A stretch of DNA of 64,000 nucleotides from Streptococcus gallolyticus subsp. gallolyticus DSM 16831 (GCF_002000985.1 NZ_CP018822.1:390001-454000); one strand, 5' to 3'; shown: positions 1 through 12,758, counted from the first letter of the stretch. Numbers and translations are program-made. The notes: generated from the letters alone by a model not told the origin.

Positions 1-38
1 CAACAAGTATCGTTGACCCTCGTGTACGCTTGCAGTAA
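1..38 (+). CDS. oppB: OppB C-terminus (partial)
   Basis: Only the last eleven codons and the TAA stop (36-38) lie in the window; they read TSIVDPRVRLQ. A DPRVR(L) ending is typical of OppB/DppB-type permease subunits, and the gene sits 10 bp before oppC. It would be the first membrane subunit of the peptide importer whose other parts follow. The assignment rests on this short tail and on context. Confidence 0.75.
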   Translation, partial: TSIVDPRVRLQ

Positions 39-48
39 GGAGAATAAC

Positions 49-1080
49 ATGGCAGAAAAAAATAGAGAATTTAAACTTGTTGGCGTTGGTTCAGCCAGCT
101 CACAAGAAAAAATCGAAAAGCCTGCTCTTTCTTTCATGCAAGATGCTTGGCGTCGTTTGAAAAAAAATAAATTAGCTGTCGTTTCAATGTGGTTCTTGGC
201 TATCTTGATTGTCTTTTCAATGATTTCAGTCGTTTTAGTTCCGCGTGATGATGCTAATGCATTTAACACAAAAGAAGTTACGACATATCGTAACCTTCCA
301 CCAAAAATTAGTGATAATCTTCCATTCTGGAATGGTACAATTACTTATTCTGGAAATACAGAAGCAACAGATGTTTATGCTGACCAAGGTGTACCAGAAG
401 GAACAAAATTCATTTTAGGTACTGATAATTTGGGACGTAGTATCGCCAAACGTATTATTGTCGGTGTTCGTATTTCCCTTCTTATCGCAATCGTAGCTAC
501 TTTGATTGACCTCTTGATTGGTGTAACATACGGTTTAATTTCAGGTTATGTCGGTGGTAAAGTCGATATGATTATGCAACGTATCATTGAAGTTATTTCA
601 TCAATTCCTAACTTGGTTATTGTAACAATGCTAGGACTTTTGCTTGGTAATGGTGTCACATCAATCATCATTTCAATCGCTATCGTCGGTTGGACTTCAA
701 TGGCTCGTCAAGTGCGTAACTTAACACTTTCTTATCGTGAACAAGAGTTTGTCCTTGCAGCTCGTTCATTGGGTGAAAGTGCGCCAAAAATTGCCTTTAA
801 ACATATTCTTCCAAACATTTCAGGGATTATTATTGTTCAAATCATGATGACAGTTCCAAGTGCCATCATGTACGAAGCTGTTCTTTCAGCTATCAACCTT
901 GGGGTGAAACCACCTACAGCATCACTTGGTTCATTGATTACTGATGCCCAAGAATATTTACAATATTACCCTTATCAAGTTATTTTACCAGCCCTTGCTT
1001 TGGTATTGATCTCACTTGCTTTCATCTTATTAGGTGATGGACTTCGTGATGCATTCGATCCAAAATCTGGTGATCGTTAG
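49..1080 (+). CDS. oppC: Oligopeptide ABC transporter permease OppC
   Basis: The second membrane subunit of a peptide importer, 343 residues, pairing with OppB. There is a cytoplasmic N-terminal arm, one TM helix at about residues 45-65, a large extracytoplasmic loop, then five further helices with the BPD_transp_1 EAA-type loop (around LAARSLGESAPKIAFKHILP). The ATG at 49 was chosen because AAGGAG lies just upstream; the reading frame is open back to 13 but that stretch overlaps the end of oppB. OppD follows after 11 bp, so this is one operon. Peptide uptake feeds nutrition and, in streptococci, can import signalling peptides such as XIP, which is relevant to comX nearby. The OppA binding protein lies outside the window. 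Confidence 0.95.
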   Translation: MAEKNREFKLVGVGSASSQEKIEKPALSFMQDAWRRLKKNKLAVVSMWFLAILIVFSMISVVLVPRDDANAFNTKEVTTYRNLPPKISDNLPFWNGTITYSGNTEATDVYADQGVPEGTKFILGTDNLGRSIAKRIIVGVRISLLIAIVATLIDLLIGVTYGLISGYVGGKVDMIMQRIIEVISSIPNLVIVTMLGLLLGNGVTSIIISIAIVGWTSMARQVRNLTLSYREQEFVLAARSLGESAPKIAFKHILPNISGIIIVQIMMTVPSAIMYEAVLSAINLGVKPPTASLGSLITDAQEYLQYYPYQVILPALALVLISLAFILLGDGLRDAFDPKSGDR

Positions 1081-1091
1081 GAGGAAAAACT

Positions 1092-2138
1092 ATGACTGAA
1101 GAAACAATTTTACAAGTTAAAAACCTCCGTGTAGATTTCCATACCTATGCTGGGGAAATTAAAGCTATTCGTGATGTCAGCTTTGACTTAAAAGAAGGTG
1201 AAACGCTTGCCATTGTTGGTGAGTCAGGTTCAGGTAAATCTGTAACAACAAAAACGTTGATGGGCTTGTCAGCTTCAAATGCAGAAGTTACAGGAGACAT
1301 CGATTTCAAAGGTAAAAAATTAACAGAATTAAAAGAAGACGAATGGATTAAGGTTCGTGGAAATGAAATTGCAATGATTTTCCAAGACCCTATGACAAGT
1401 CTTGATCCAACAATGAAAATTGGTCAACAAATTGCTGAACCAATTATGATTCATGAAAAAGTTTCTAAACAAGAAGCTTTAAAACGTGCTTTGGAACTCA
1501 TGAAAAATGTCGGTATTCCAAATGCAGAAGAACATATTAATGATTATCCGCACCAATGGTCAGGTGGTATGCGTCAACGTGCTGTTATTGCGATTGCCTT
1601 GGCAGCAAACCCAGATATTTTGATTGCTGATGAACCTACAACAGCCTTGGACGTAACCATTCAAGCACAAATTTTGAATTTGATGAAACAAATTCAAAAA
1701 GAACGTGGTTCATCAATCGTCTTTATCACACATGACCTTGGTGTTGTTGCGGGTATGGCTGATCGTGTTGCTGTTATGTATGCTGGTAAGATTATTGAAT
1801 ATGGAACAGTAGATGAAGTATTCTATAACCCACAACATCCATATACTTGGGGGCTTTTGAATTCAATGCCAACAACTGATACTGAAGCAGGAAGCCTTCA
1901 ATCTATCCCAGGGACACCGCCAGATCTCCTTAATCCACCAAAAGGTGATGCTTTTGCACCACGTAACGAGTTTGCTTTAGATATTGATTACGAAGAAGAA
2001 CCACCAATGTTTAAAGTTAGTGATACGCATTTTGCAGCTACATGGTTGTTAGATGAACGTGCACCTAAAGTAACACCACCATTACCAATTCAAAAACGTT
2101 GGGCAAAATGGAAAGAACTTGAAGGGAGAAAAGCTTGA
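1092..2138 (+). CDS. oppD: Oligopeptide ABC transporter ATPase OppD
   Basis: One of the two nucleotide-binding subunits of the Opp peptide importer, 348 residues. Visible motifs are Walker A (GESGSGKS), the signature LSGGM-type motif (WSGGMRQR), Walker B (ILIADEPTTALD) and the H-loop (THD). The C-terminal part carries the oligopeptide-transporter extension typical of OppD/DppD (PYTWGLLNSMP onward), which often binds an iron-sulfur cluster in homologues, although I do not see the usual Cys cluster here. AGGAGG precedes the ATG. Its stop TGA overlaps the oppF start (TGATG), so the two ATPases are probably translationally coupled. Confidence 0.95.
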   Translation: MTEETILQVKNLRVDFHTYAGEIKAIRDVSFDLKEGETLAIVGESGSGKSVTTKTLMGLSASNAEVTGDIDFKGKKLTELKEDEWIKVRGNEIAMIFQDPMTSLDPTMKIGQQIAEPIMIHEKVSKQEALKRALELMKNVGIPNAEEHINDYPHQWSGGMRQRAVIAIALAANPDILIADEPTTALDVTIQAQILNLMKQIQKERGSSIVFITHDLGVVAGMADRVAVMYAGKIIEYGTVDEVFYNPQHPYTWGLLNSMPTTDTEAGSLQSIPGTPPDLLNPPKGDAFAPRNEFALDIDYEEEPPMFKVSDTHFAATWLLDERAPKVTPPLPIQKRWAKWKELEGRKA

Positions 2139-3067
2139 TGACTGAAAATAGAAAAAAGCTTGTTGAACTTAAAAATGTATCATTGACTTTTAATGAAGGT
2201 AAAAAGAACGAAGTAAAAGCTATTGATAATATCAGTTTTGATATTTACGAAGGTGAAGTTTTCGGTCTTGTTGGAGAATCAGGTTCTGGTAAGACAACCA
2301 TTGGTCGTGCTATTTTGAAATTGTACGACATTAATAAAGGTGAAATTGATTTTGATGGCGAAACTATCTCTCACCTTAAAGGAAAAGAATTGCACGAATT
2401 CCGTAAAAATGCTCAAATGATTTTCCAAGACCCACAAGCTAGTCTTAATGGTCGTATGAAAATTCGTGACATTGTTGCGGAAGGACTTGACATCCATAAA
2501 TTAGTTAACAGTAAAGAAGAACGTGACCAAAAAGTTCAAGATTTACTTGCTTTAGTTGGACTTAACAAAGACCATTCAACACGCTATCCACATGAATTTT
2601 CAGGTGGACAACGTCAACGTATTGGTATCGCTCGTGCTCTTGCTGTTGAACCAAAGTTCATCATTGCCGATGAACCAATTTCAGCCCTTGACGTGTCAAT
2701 CCAAGCTCAAGTTGTTAACCTTATGCAAAAACTTCAAAGAGAACAGGGGTTAACATATCTCTTTATCGCTCACGATTTGTCAATGGTTAAATACATCTCA
2801 GATCGTATTGGGGTTATGCACTGGGGTAAAATGCTTGAAATTGGAACATCTGATGATGTCTATAATCATCCAATTCACCCATATACTAAGAGCTTATTGA
2901 CTGCAATTCCAGAACCAGACCCAGAATCTGAAAGAAATCGTATCCATGAAGAATACGATCCAAGTGCAGAACTAGATGGCCAACCACGTGAAATGCGTGA
3001 AATTACACCTGGCCACTTTGTTCTTTGTACAGAAGCAGAAGCAGAAGCTTATAAACAAGAATTATAA
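2138..3067 (+). CDS. oppF: Oligopeptide ABC transporter ATPase OppF
   Basis: The second ATPase of the Opp importer, 309 residues. It has Walker A (GESGSGKTT), the signature (FSGGQRQR), Walker B ([12 protein letters not shown]) and the H-loop (AHD). A TTG three bases upstream is also in frame, but the ATG at 2138 overlaps the oppD stop and has the better-spaced GGGAG. It is the last gene of the operon; a strong hairpin terminator begins a few bases after its stop. Confidence 0.95.
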   Translation: MTENRKKLVELKNVSLTFNEGKKNEVKAIDNISFDIYEGEVFGLVGESGSGKTTIGRAILKLYDINKGEIDFDGETISHLKGKELHEFRKNAQMIFQDPQASLNGRMKIRDIVAEGLDIHKLVNSKEERDQKVQDLLALVGLNKDHSTRYPHEFSGGQRQRIGIARALAVEPKFIIADEPISALDVSIQAQVVNLMQKLQREQGLTYLFIAHDLSMVKYISDRIGVMHWGKMLEIGTSDDVYNHPIHPYTKSLLTAIPEPDPESERNRIHEEYDPSAELDGQPREMREITPGHFVLCTEAEAEAYKQEL

Positions 3068-3070
3068 GAC

Positions 3071-3098
3071 AAAGAGAAGGGGTTCCTTCTCTTTTTTT
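3071..3098 (+). terminator. opp operon terminator
   Basis: A perfect 10-bp stem (AAAGAGAAGG/CCTTCTCTTT) with a GGTT loop runs into a T tract directly after oppF. Confidence 0.9.
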
Positions 3099-3231
3099 GC
3101 ATATCTAAATTTCAGCCTCTAATCGCTCTCTTTCCCCACTCTACACCCTTTCTACAAGCTCCTTAGTCAATAATCTTACCACCCCCACCCAAAAGGGAAC
3201 AAGGCACACTTAAAAAAGTTCAGAGAATCGG

Positions 3232-3260
3232 TTGACAGTTTTTCCTAAGTTTAGTATACT
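3232..3260 (+). promoter_or_regulatory. rrn promoter P1
   Basis: TTGACA (3232-3237), a 17-bp spacer, then TATACT (3255-3260). It is the first of three near-equivalent promoters ahead of 16S. Upstream, 3099-3231 is AT-rich and pyrimidine-rich with no gene seen. Confidence 0.85.
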
Positions 3261-3316
3261 AGATGAGCTGTCGCAAGAGGGCAGGTCTTAGGTTTACAGA
3301 AAAGCTAAAAAAGTTC

Positions 3317-3345
3317 TTGACAAAGTAAGCTTGAGATGATACACT
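3317..3345 (+). promoter_or_regulatory. rrn promoter P2
   Basis: TTGACA (3317-3322), a 17-bp spacer, then TACACT (3340-3345). About 85 bp after P1, with a similar AAAAAAGTTC lead-in and a GTTGTC-plus-purine-rich start region. Confidence 0.85.
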
Positions 3346-3419
3346 AATATAGCTGTTGTCCGAGAGGGGTGCGGCGGAAATCGGATTGAAACAGAGTTGA
3401 AAAAAACTTGAAAAAGTAG

Positions 3420-3448
3420 TTGACAAGCTGTTTCAGATTTGATAGAAT
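3420..3448 (+). promoter_or_regulatory. rrn promoter P3
   Basis: TTGACA (3420-3425), a 17-bp spacer, then TAGAAT (3443-3448). It is the promoter nearest to 16S and is followed by GTTGTCTCGCAAGAGG, echoing the sequence after P1. Confidence 0.85.
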
Positions 3449-3490
3449 ATAGAAGTTGTCTCGCAAGAGGCAAAGACCTTTGAAAACTGA

Positions 3491-3510
3491 ACAAGACGAA
3501 CCAAACGTGC
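3491..3510 (+). other. 16S processing stalk, 5' arm
   Basis: ACAAGAC-GAA-CCAAACGTGC here is complementary to GCACGTTTGG-GAA-GTCTTGT at 5136-5155, on the other side of 16S. The two arms give 17 base pairs with a symmetric GAA/GAA internal loop, the expected layout of an RNase III stalk that releases pre-16S. Confidence 0.8.
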
Positions 3511-3569
3511 GGGTTGAGAAATCGACCTGTTAAGAAAATAAATCTGTCAGTGACAGAATGAGAACAAGA

Positions 3570-5124
<1,555 letters not shown>

Positions 5125-5135
5125 AAAAAACGGAA

Positions 5136-5155
5136 GCACGTTTGGGAAGTCTTGT
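5136..5155 (+). other. 16S processing stalk, 3' arm
   Basis: Complement of the 3491-3510 arm, lying between the 16S 3' end and tRNA-Ala. Confidence 0.8.
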
Positions 5156-5175
5156 TTAGTTTTGAGAGGTCTTGT

Positions 5176-5248
5176 GGGGCCTTAGCTCAGCTGGGAGAGC
5201 GCCTGCTTTGCACGCAGGAGGTCAGCGGTTCGATCCCGCTAGGCTCCA
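5176..5248 (+). tRNA. tRNA-Ala (TGC)
   Basis: 73 nt in the 16S-23S spacer. The acceptor GGGGCCT pairs with AGGCTCC, the anticodon loop is CTTTGCA (anticodon TGC), and the T loop is GGTTCGATCC. No CCA is encoded after the discriminator A. Confidence 0.97.
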
Positions 5249-5275
5249 TTGAATCGAAAGATTCAAGATGATTGT

Positions 5276-5299
5276 CCATTGAAAATTGAATATCTATAT
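5276..5299 (+). other. 23S processing stalk, 5' arm
   Basis: The stretch around ATTGAAAATTGAATATC is largely complementary to sequence at about 8335-8359 after 23S (TATTCAATTTTGATTGG), forming a stalk around 23S like the one around 16S. A few mismatches are present. Confidence 0.65.
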
Positions 5300-5392
5300 C
5301 AAATTCCACAATTAGAAATAATTGTAGAAAGTAACAAGAAATAAACCGAAACGCTGTGATTTAATGAGTTTAAGGTCAGAAGACCAAAATAA

Positions 5393-8293
<2,901 letters not shown>

Positions 8294-8372
8294 TAACTGA
8301 GACGAATTGACAGCGCGTCGGAAACTTGTTAGAATATATAGGTATTCAATTTTGATTGGATAATCAATCAGA

Positions 8373-8489
8373 GTTAAGTGATGATAGCCTAGGAGATACA
8401 CCTGTTCCCATGCCGAACACAGCAGTTAAGCCCTAGAACGCCTGAAGTAGTTGGGGGTTGCCCCCTGTTAGATATGGTAGTCGCTTAGC
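8373..8489 (+). rRNA. rrf: 5S ribosomal RNA
   Basis: About 116 nt, from GTTAAGTGATGATAGCC to GTCGCTTAGC, with the conserved CACACC-like ACACCTGTTCCCATGCCGAA core. It lies 80 bp after 23S. The ends are approximate to a few bases. Confidence 0.95.
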
Positions 8490-8494
8490 TTTTA

Positions 8495-8568
8495 TCCGCC
8501 ATAGCTCAGTTGGTAGTAGCGCATGACTGTTAATCATGATGTCGTAGGTTCGAGTCCTACTGGCGGAG
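8495..8568 (+). tRNA. tRNA-Asn (GTT)
   Basis: 74 nt. Acceptor TCCGCCA/TGGCGGA with discriminator G; the anticodon loop CTGTTAA gives GTT; the T arm is GGTTCGAGTCC. It follows 5S by a few bases and is the last product of the rrn operon. No CCA is encoded. Confidence 0.97.
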
Positions 8569-8582
8569 TAAAGAAGACGGTG

Positions 8583-8609
8583 ACAATAGCTGAGGCTGTT
8601 GTTTTTTTC
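8583..8609 (+). terminator. rrn operon terminator
   Basis: Stem ACAATAGC/GCTGTTGT (one G-U pair) with a TGAG loop, followed by TTTTTTCTT. Confidence 0.85.
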
Positions 8610-8630
8610 TTACTTCATAAGCACTTTTGT

Positions 8631-8678
8631 GACCATGACAAAAATGTCATGGTCTTTTTGCGCTTTCCTTTTTATAAT
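8631..8678 (+). promoter_or_regulatory. ComR-box-type promoter of comX
   Basis: A perfect inverted repeat GACCATGACA-AAAA-TGTCATGGTC (8631-8654) with a GACA-N4-TGTC core. It is followed by a T-rich stretch and a consensus -10 TATAAT (8673-8678) with no good -35. Known ComR boxes of bovis, mutans and pyogenes streptococci have this layout: a GACA/TGTC palindrome, a T tract, then a -10 about 20-25 bp on. ComR bound to the XIP peptide would activate comX from here. The palindrome plus T run also resembles a terminator, but the rrn operon already has one upstream. Confidence 0.75.
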
Positions 8679-8726
8679 GGGATTACCTTTTAAGTAAGGG
8701 AAACTAACTGTCAAGGAGATTTGAAA

Positions 8727-9215
8727 ATGATGGAAACCTTTGAAAGCTATTTTGAAAAGGTCAAACCGATTGTGCTTAAGTTGCGTCGTCACTATTTTGT
8801 CAAATTATGGGACTATGATGATTGGTTACAAGAGGGACGGGTGGTTCTGTTCCGTCTCCTGCAAGAAAAGCCAGACTTGTTGCAGGACGACTTGTCCCTT
8901 TATGCCTATTTTAAAACGAAGTTTTCCAACTATCTCAAGGATGTGATTCGCCATCAAGAGAGTTTGAAACGCAAGTTTAATCAGCTGCCATATGAGGAGA
9001 TTAGTGACGTGGGGCATTGTTTGGCGCAAGCAAGCTTTCTGGATCTGGCGGATTATGTGGCTTATCAGGAGCGGCTGCAGGCGGTTGAGCAGCGACTGGG
9101 AGTAGGGGCACGAGAGAAATTGGCGAAGGTGATGCGAGGGGAGCGCTTTGAGGGCAAGAAGGCGTTTCTAACCCAAATTGAGCCCTTCTTTAACGAGTTT
9201 AAAAATAATTTCTAG
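8727..9215 (+). CDS. comX: Competence sigma factor ComX (SigX)
   Basis: Alternative sigma factor that directs RNA polymerase to cin-box promoters of late competence genes. 162 residues, the usual ComX size. Sigma-70 region-2-like sequence lies at about residues 25-80 (LWDYDDWLQEGRVVLFRLL, then YFKTKFSNYLKDVIRHQES), matching my memory of streptococcal ComX. AAGGAG at 8713-8718 sets the start at ATG 8727; an in-frame TTG at 8721 would be too close to it. Its place directly after an rRNA operon is also the comX location in S. pyogenes and S. pneumoniae. Regulation is probably by ComRS through the palindrome at 8631. No comR or comS is in the window. Confidence 0.92.
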   Translation: MMETFESYFEKVKPIVLKLRRHYFVKLWDYDDWLQEGRVVLFRLLQEKPDLLQDDLSLYAYFKTKFSNYLKDVIRHQESLKRKFNQLPYEEISDVGHCLAQASFLDLADYVAYQERLQAVEQRLGVGAREKLAKVMRGERFEGKKAFLTQIEPFFNEFKNNF

Positions 9216-9264
9216 ATATTGAAAATATTATTTGGAGAGCACAAGGCTATAGAATAATAGAGAT

Positions 9265-9300
9265 GCAAAAAAGCAGTTCGATATGAACTGCTTTCATAGA
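9265..9300 (-). terminator. Terminator between comX and the GH5 gene
   Basis: Perfect 9-bp stem AAGCAGTTC/GAACTGCTT. The T tract is strong on the minus strand (GCTTTTTTGC) and weak on the plus strand, so it mainly ends the GH5 gene but may also serve comX. Confidence 0.8.
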
Positions 9301-9325
9301 CTACATATTATTATAAGTCAAATTC

Positions 9326-10948
9326 TTAGACTGGTGCGGCATAAACACCGTAAATTTCGGTATATGCAGATGTAAATGCTAAAACTTTTCCCATGTCATA
9401 GATACTTACGCCATATTTTGAAAAGGCCGCTGCAATGTCACTGTAATTATAGTAGGCAACATTATTTTCACCATATTCAATAGAGCTTGGTTCAACGGTA
9501 ACGTCCCAACTATAAGAATAAGCATTTTCCACAACGAGTTTCGGTGCGTTTTGCCCCCTATATAAAACTACGATTTTATAATCGTTGTTAATGTAGTTTA
9601 GAGCATTAGGAATTTCTTGTGATTGCCAAGCTTGCAAGCAAGCTGCTCCATTGGCACCAAACAAATCTTTCCATGAATAGTCCTTTTCTGAACCTGAATT
9701 ATCACCAGTATTATCTGTACTGCCTGTGTTACCAGTATTGCTAGTATCAGTTGAGGTATTCTTTTTAGCGTAGTTAATGAGTGTTGAAACGACACTTTTA
9801 GCGTTGTCATAAAGTTCGTTGGTTGAACGGTTAATAAATCCGAAATTCTCGCTTGATGAGTAGTCATTATCAGCATTATTATCCCAAAGGACACATACAA
9901 AGCCAGCGCTAGTAGCCTGAGTCATGTAGTCTTTTGCCCAAGCAACGCGTTCGTCTGTATTGTTGAAATCTGAGGCACCAAATTCACCGATAATAATTGG
10001 AGCATTTTTTTCGCTTTGAATCTTTTTAAGGTCGTTCATGATACTTTTTAGAGTATCTGGATTATAGCCCCCGTATTTGTTGTTGCTTTGGTATTTATGG
10101 CTTTCGCTACTATCCATTGTAAATGAATATGGTTCATAGGCATGGACGGAAATGGCGATATTTCCGCTGTTGCTAGGAATGTCAAGATGACTTAGCGCTT
10201 CGTAATTATCGGCTGCATGGTAAGAAGGAATCATTAGCAAACGTTCAGAGTTATAGCCAGAGGAATTGCTTCTTACGGTTGAAATGAACGTGCTGTTAAG
10301 TTGGTTAATATAATCCCACGAATATGAATCTCCATTTCCCCATTCTACAGAGGAGTTATAAGTTTGTCTTGGCTCGTTCATTCCTTCAAAAATAAGACGT
10401 TGGTCATAATTAGCAAAGGTAACTGAAAGCTGTTGCCAAATGTCTTTGAGTTTTGTTTTTGCGGTAGCAAGATTTGAATCATTAAAGTAATCTACGTTAA
10501 CCCAATTTTCATGGTGAACGTTGATAATAACAAACATGTCATTATTGTAGGCGTAGTCAACTGTTTTTTTGACATAATCCAACCAATCTTGATTGATTTC
10601 GTAAGTTTGTGTGGCATTATTGTAGGTAAGATGTTGATACCAAGTTACTGGTATTCTCACTGTGTTAAATCCTAAAGATTTTACCTTGTCAAAAAGTTGT
10701 TGTGTTGGTTCAGGGTTTCCCCAAGCGGTAACGGATTGGACTGGAGTAGGATTGTCAGTCCAATAGGTTGCATCAAGTGAATTTCCCAAGTTCCACCCAA
10801 TAGTCATTTTACTTGTGATTTCCCAAGAGTTAAGTCCAGTAGTTGCGGCATAAGCCACTTCAGTATTACTGTCAATAGCAAAGAGTGCCACTAGCGCTAG
10901 TATTAAAGCTGTAGTGATTTTTTTTAGATTCTTTGTTACTTTGTACAT
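9326..10948 (-). CDS. Secreted GH5 endoglucanase (cellulase) with C-terminal accessory domain
   Basis: Extracellular beta-1,4-glucanase-type enzyme, 540 residues. Signal peptide at 1-34 (basic, hydrophobic, AYA-A cleavage site). The GH5 domain spans about 36-395: the NEP motif gives acid/base Glu192, GEFG gives nucleophile Glu322, and VRIPVTW and NVHHENW are typical family segments. A Thr/Asn/Gly/Ser-rich linker at about 397-421 leads to a 119-residue C-terminal domain rich in aromatic residues that could bind carbohydrate; I do not recognise its family. There is no LPXTG, so it is probably released. RBS AGAGGAGC. A palindrome 37-50 bp upstream suggests regulation. Cellulases are unusual in streptococci but fit a gut or rumen member. 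Substrate (cellulose, beta-glucan or mannan) is inferred only. Confidence 0.88.
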   Translation of the reverse strand: MYKVTKNLKKITTALILALVALFAIDSNTEVAYAATTGLNSWEITSKMTIGWNLGNSLDATYWTDNPTPVQSVTAWGNPEPTQQLFDKVKSLGFNTVRIPVTWYQHLTYNNATQTYEINQDWLDYVKKTVDYAYNNDMFVIINVHHENWVNVDYFNDSNLATAKTKLKDIWQQLSVTFANYDQRLIFEGMNEPRQTYNSSVEWGNGDSYSWDYINQLNSTFISTVRSNSSGYNSERLLMIPSYHAADNYEALSHLDIPSNSGNIAISVHAYEPYSFTMDSSESHKYQSNNKYGGYNPDTLKSIMNDLKKIQSEKNAPIIIGEFGASDFNNTDERVAWAKDYMTQATSAGFVCVLWDNNADNDYSSSENFGFINRSTNELYDNAKSVVSTLINYAKKNTSTDTSNTGNTGSTDNTGDNSGSEKDYSWKDLFGANGAACLQAWQSQEIPNALNYINNDYKIVVLYRGQNAPKLVVENAYSYSWDVTVEPSSIEYGENNVAYYNYSDIAAAFSKYGVSIYDMGKVLAFTSAYTEIYGVYAAPV

Positions 10949-11346
10949 GTTTAGCTCCTCTGTTAGAATGTAAAAAGTTTTTAGTATAAACGTTTATAGC
11001 AATGTTAACGATTTGCCTGGTATGAATTATAATCAGGACATTCCGCTAGATAGCGGTTACATATGTATAATATTAGCCTATAGCAATTACTTTCTTATGT
11101 CAATACAGGTAAAATAGTGTTTGTTACCCGATAAAGTAGAGGTTTTGAATTGTTGTTTCTTATAAGGGAAAAATGTTTTGAACAGAAAAAGTATTTTGCT
11201 AATTTTTCAGTTTAGGCTTCAAGTACTGGAGATTTTGAGTTATGCCAATCTAATAAAAGGGAGAAAACTAAGAAACATAAAAATAATGACAACTTTAGTC
11301 AGTTTGAATTTTCTATATATCACAGTTTGATTAGTAGGGTTTATCA
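10949..11346. other. Intergenic region upstream of the GH5 gene
   Basis: About 400 bp without a gene. It holds two palindromes, TATAAACGTTTATA at 10985-10998 and CCGCTAGATAGCGG at 11043-11056. A minus-strand TTGACA (11098-11103) has only a poor -10 (TAGGCT) 17 bp on. The remainder, 11110-11346, is AT-rich with nothing recognisable. Confidence 0.6.
10985..10998 (-). promoter_or_regulatory. cre-like or LacI-type operator before the GH5 gene
   Basis: Perfect palindrome TATAAACGTTTATA with the central AAACGTTT of CcpA/LacI-family sites, but two positions off the strict cre consensus. Its closeness to the start codon suggests catabolite or substrate repression of the cellulase. Confidence 0.45.
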
Positions 11347-11385
11347 TCAAAAATAAAACTCTGAGACTTTATTGCCTCAGAGTTT
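11347..11385 (-). terminator. Aspartokinase terminator
   Basis: Perfect 10-bp stem AAACTCTGAG/CTCAGAGTTT; on the minus strand it is followed by ATTTTTG. Confidence 0.85.
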
Positions 11386-11396
11386 CGTGTGTAGAA

Positions 11397-12758
11397 TTAA
11401 TTTTGTTCTTCTGTGAAGAAAGCATTATATAAAGCGCGGACGGCTTGTTTTTCTTGTTCTGTTTGGGTTACAAACATGACAGAAACTTCACTTGAACCTT
11501 GAGAAATCATTTCAAGGTTGATGTGTTTATCTGAAAGAGCTTTGGTTGCTGTAGCAGTTACCCCGATATGGTTTTTCATATCTTCACCAACAATCATGAT
11601 GATTGAAAGATTGTGCTCGATATCAACTTCATCAACACCTAACTCTCGTGTGAGGTAAGAGATGATTTCTTGTTCTTTGATTGGTGTTAATTCGCGTTCA
11701 CGGACGATAACTGACATATCGTCGATACCTGTTGGCATGTGTTCCCAACGGATATTGAGGTCTTCTAAAATTTGGAGGACTTTTCGACCAAATCCGACTT
11801 CGCGGTTCATGAGGTATTTAGACATGTTGATACTTGCGAAGTTATCATCTGCAGCGATACCGATGACAGGAATTGTAGGTCCGCTGTGTTTTAAAGTAAT
11901 ACGTGTCCCTGGGTGGTCAGGATTATTTGTATTTTTAATGACAAGTGGAATTTTACCACGGTAGGCAGGAATCAACGCTTCGTCATGTAGGACAGAGAAC
12001 CCTGCATAGGCAAGCTCACGCATTTCTCTGTATGTTAATTCTTTAATAGTGTGGGGTTTATGGACAACGCCTGGGTGGGCTGCAAAAATACCATTAACAT
12101 CAGTAAAGTTTTCATATAAATCAGCTTTGACACCAGCGGCAACGATAGAACCTGAAATATCTGACCCACCACGTGAGAAGGTACAAATTTGCCCATCAGT
12201 TGTTACACCAAAGAAGCCAGGGATAACAAGGACTTCTTCAGAATCACGTAATTCTTCAAGCTTGTCATAACTTGACGGAAGAATACGAGCGTTTCCTGGT
12301 TCACTAGATACGATGATTCCAGCCTCTTTAGGGTGAACATAACGAGCAGCAATACCGTTTTTACGGAAGTATTCCGCAACGAGTTTTGCGTTATTGTCCT
12401 CACCAGCTGCTAGGAAGGTATCATAAAGAAAATCATTTCCGTCAATAGGAAGAGTTGCAAGATTTGTAATGGCACCAGCAATTTTGCTCACGATAGAAGA
12501 GTTTAAACCGAGTTCTTCTGCCATGGCTTGATAACGATTGATGATCCATTCTTGCGCAGCAGTAACGTCATCGCCAGCTGTATATGCTTTATAGTATTTA
12601 ATAAGGGCGTCTGTTACCTTGGTATCTTCAGCGTTACGCTTACCTGGGGCAGACACAACGACAAAGCGTCGTTCTGAGTCTGATTTAACAATGTTCAATA
12701 CTTTTTTGAGTTGCTCAGCAGAAGCGAGCGAGCTACCACCAAATTTGATTACTTTCAT
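11397..12758 (-). CDS. lysC: Aspartate kinase
   Basis: Phosphorylates aspartate, the first step towards lysine/diaminopimelate, threonine and methionine. 453 residues, the usual streptococcal size. The N-terminal kinase domain starts KVIKFGGSSLAS (nucleotide binding) and contains TFSRGGSDISGS; two ACT-type regulatory domains occupy about residues 300-450 (for example SIIMIVGEDMK), implying feedback control. The start at 12758 was chosen for its GGAGAAG and because the open frame upstream to 12788 lacks family sequence. It diverges from the HAD gene at 12852. In S. pneumoniae, as I recall, an aspartokinase gene also sits beside fabM. Confidence 0.93.
   Translation of the reverse strand: MKVIKFGGSSLASAEQLKKVLNIVKSDSERRFVVVSAPGKRNAEDTKVTDALIKYYKAYTAGDDVTAAQEWIINRYQAMAEELGLNSSIVSKIAGAITNLATLPIDGNDFLYDTFLAAGEDNNAKLVAEYFRKNGIAARYVHPKEAGIIVSSEPGNARILPSSYDKLEELRDSEEVLVIPGFFGVTTDGQICTFSRGGSDISGSIVAAGVKADLYENFTDVNGIFAAHPGVVHKPHTIKELTYREMRELAYAGFSVLHDEALIPAYRGKIPLVIKNTNNPDHPGTRITLKHSGPTIPVIGIAADDNFASINMSKYLMNREVGFGRKVLQILEDLNIRWEHMPTGIDDMSVIVRERELTPIKEQEIISYLTRELGVDEVDIEHNLSIIMIVGEDMKNHIGVTATATKALSDKHINLEMISQGSSEVSVMFVTQTEQEKQAVRALYNAFFTEEQN

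Noticed and set aside
8631..8660. Palindrome plus TTTTT read as a second rrn terminator
   Set aside because: A terminator already lies at 8583-8609, and the GACA/TGTC core with a TATAAT 24 bp on before comX fits a ComR box better. A dual role is not excluded.
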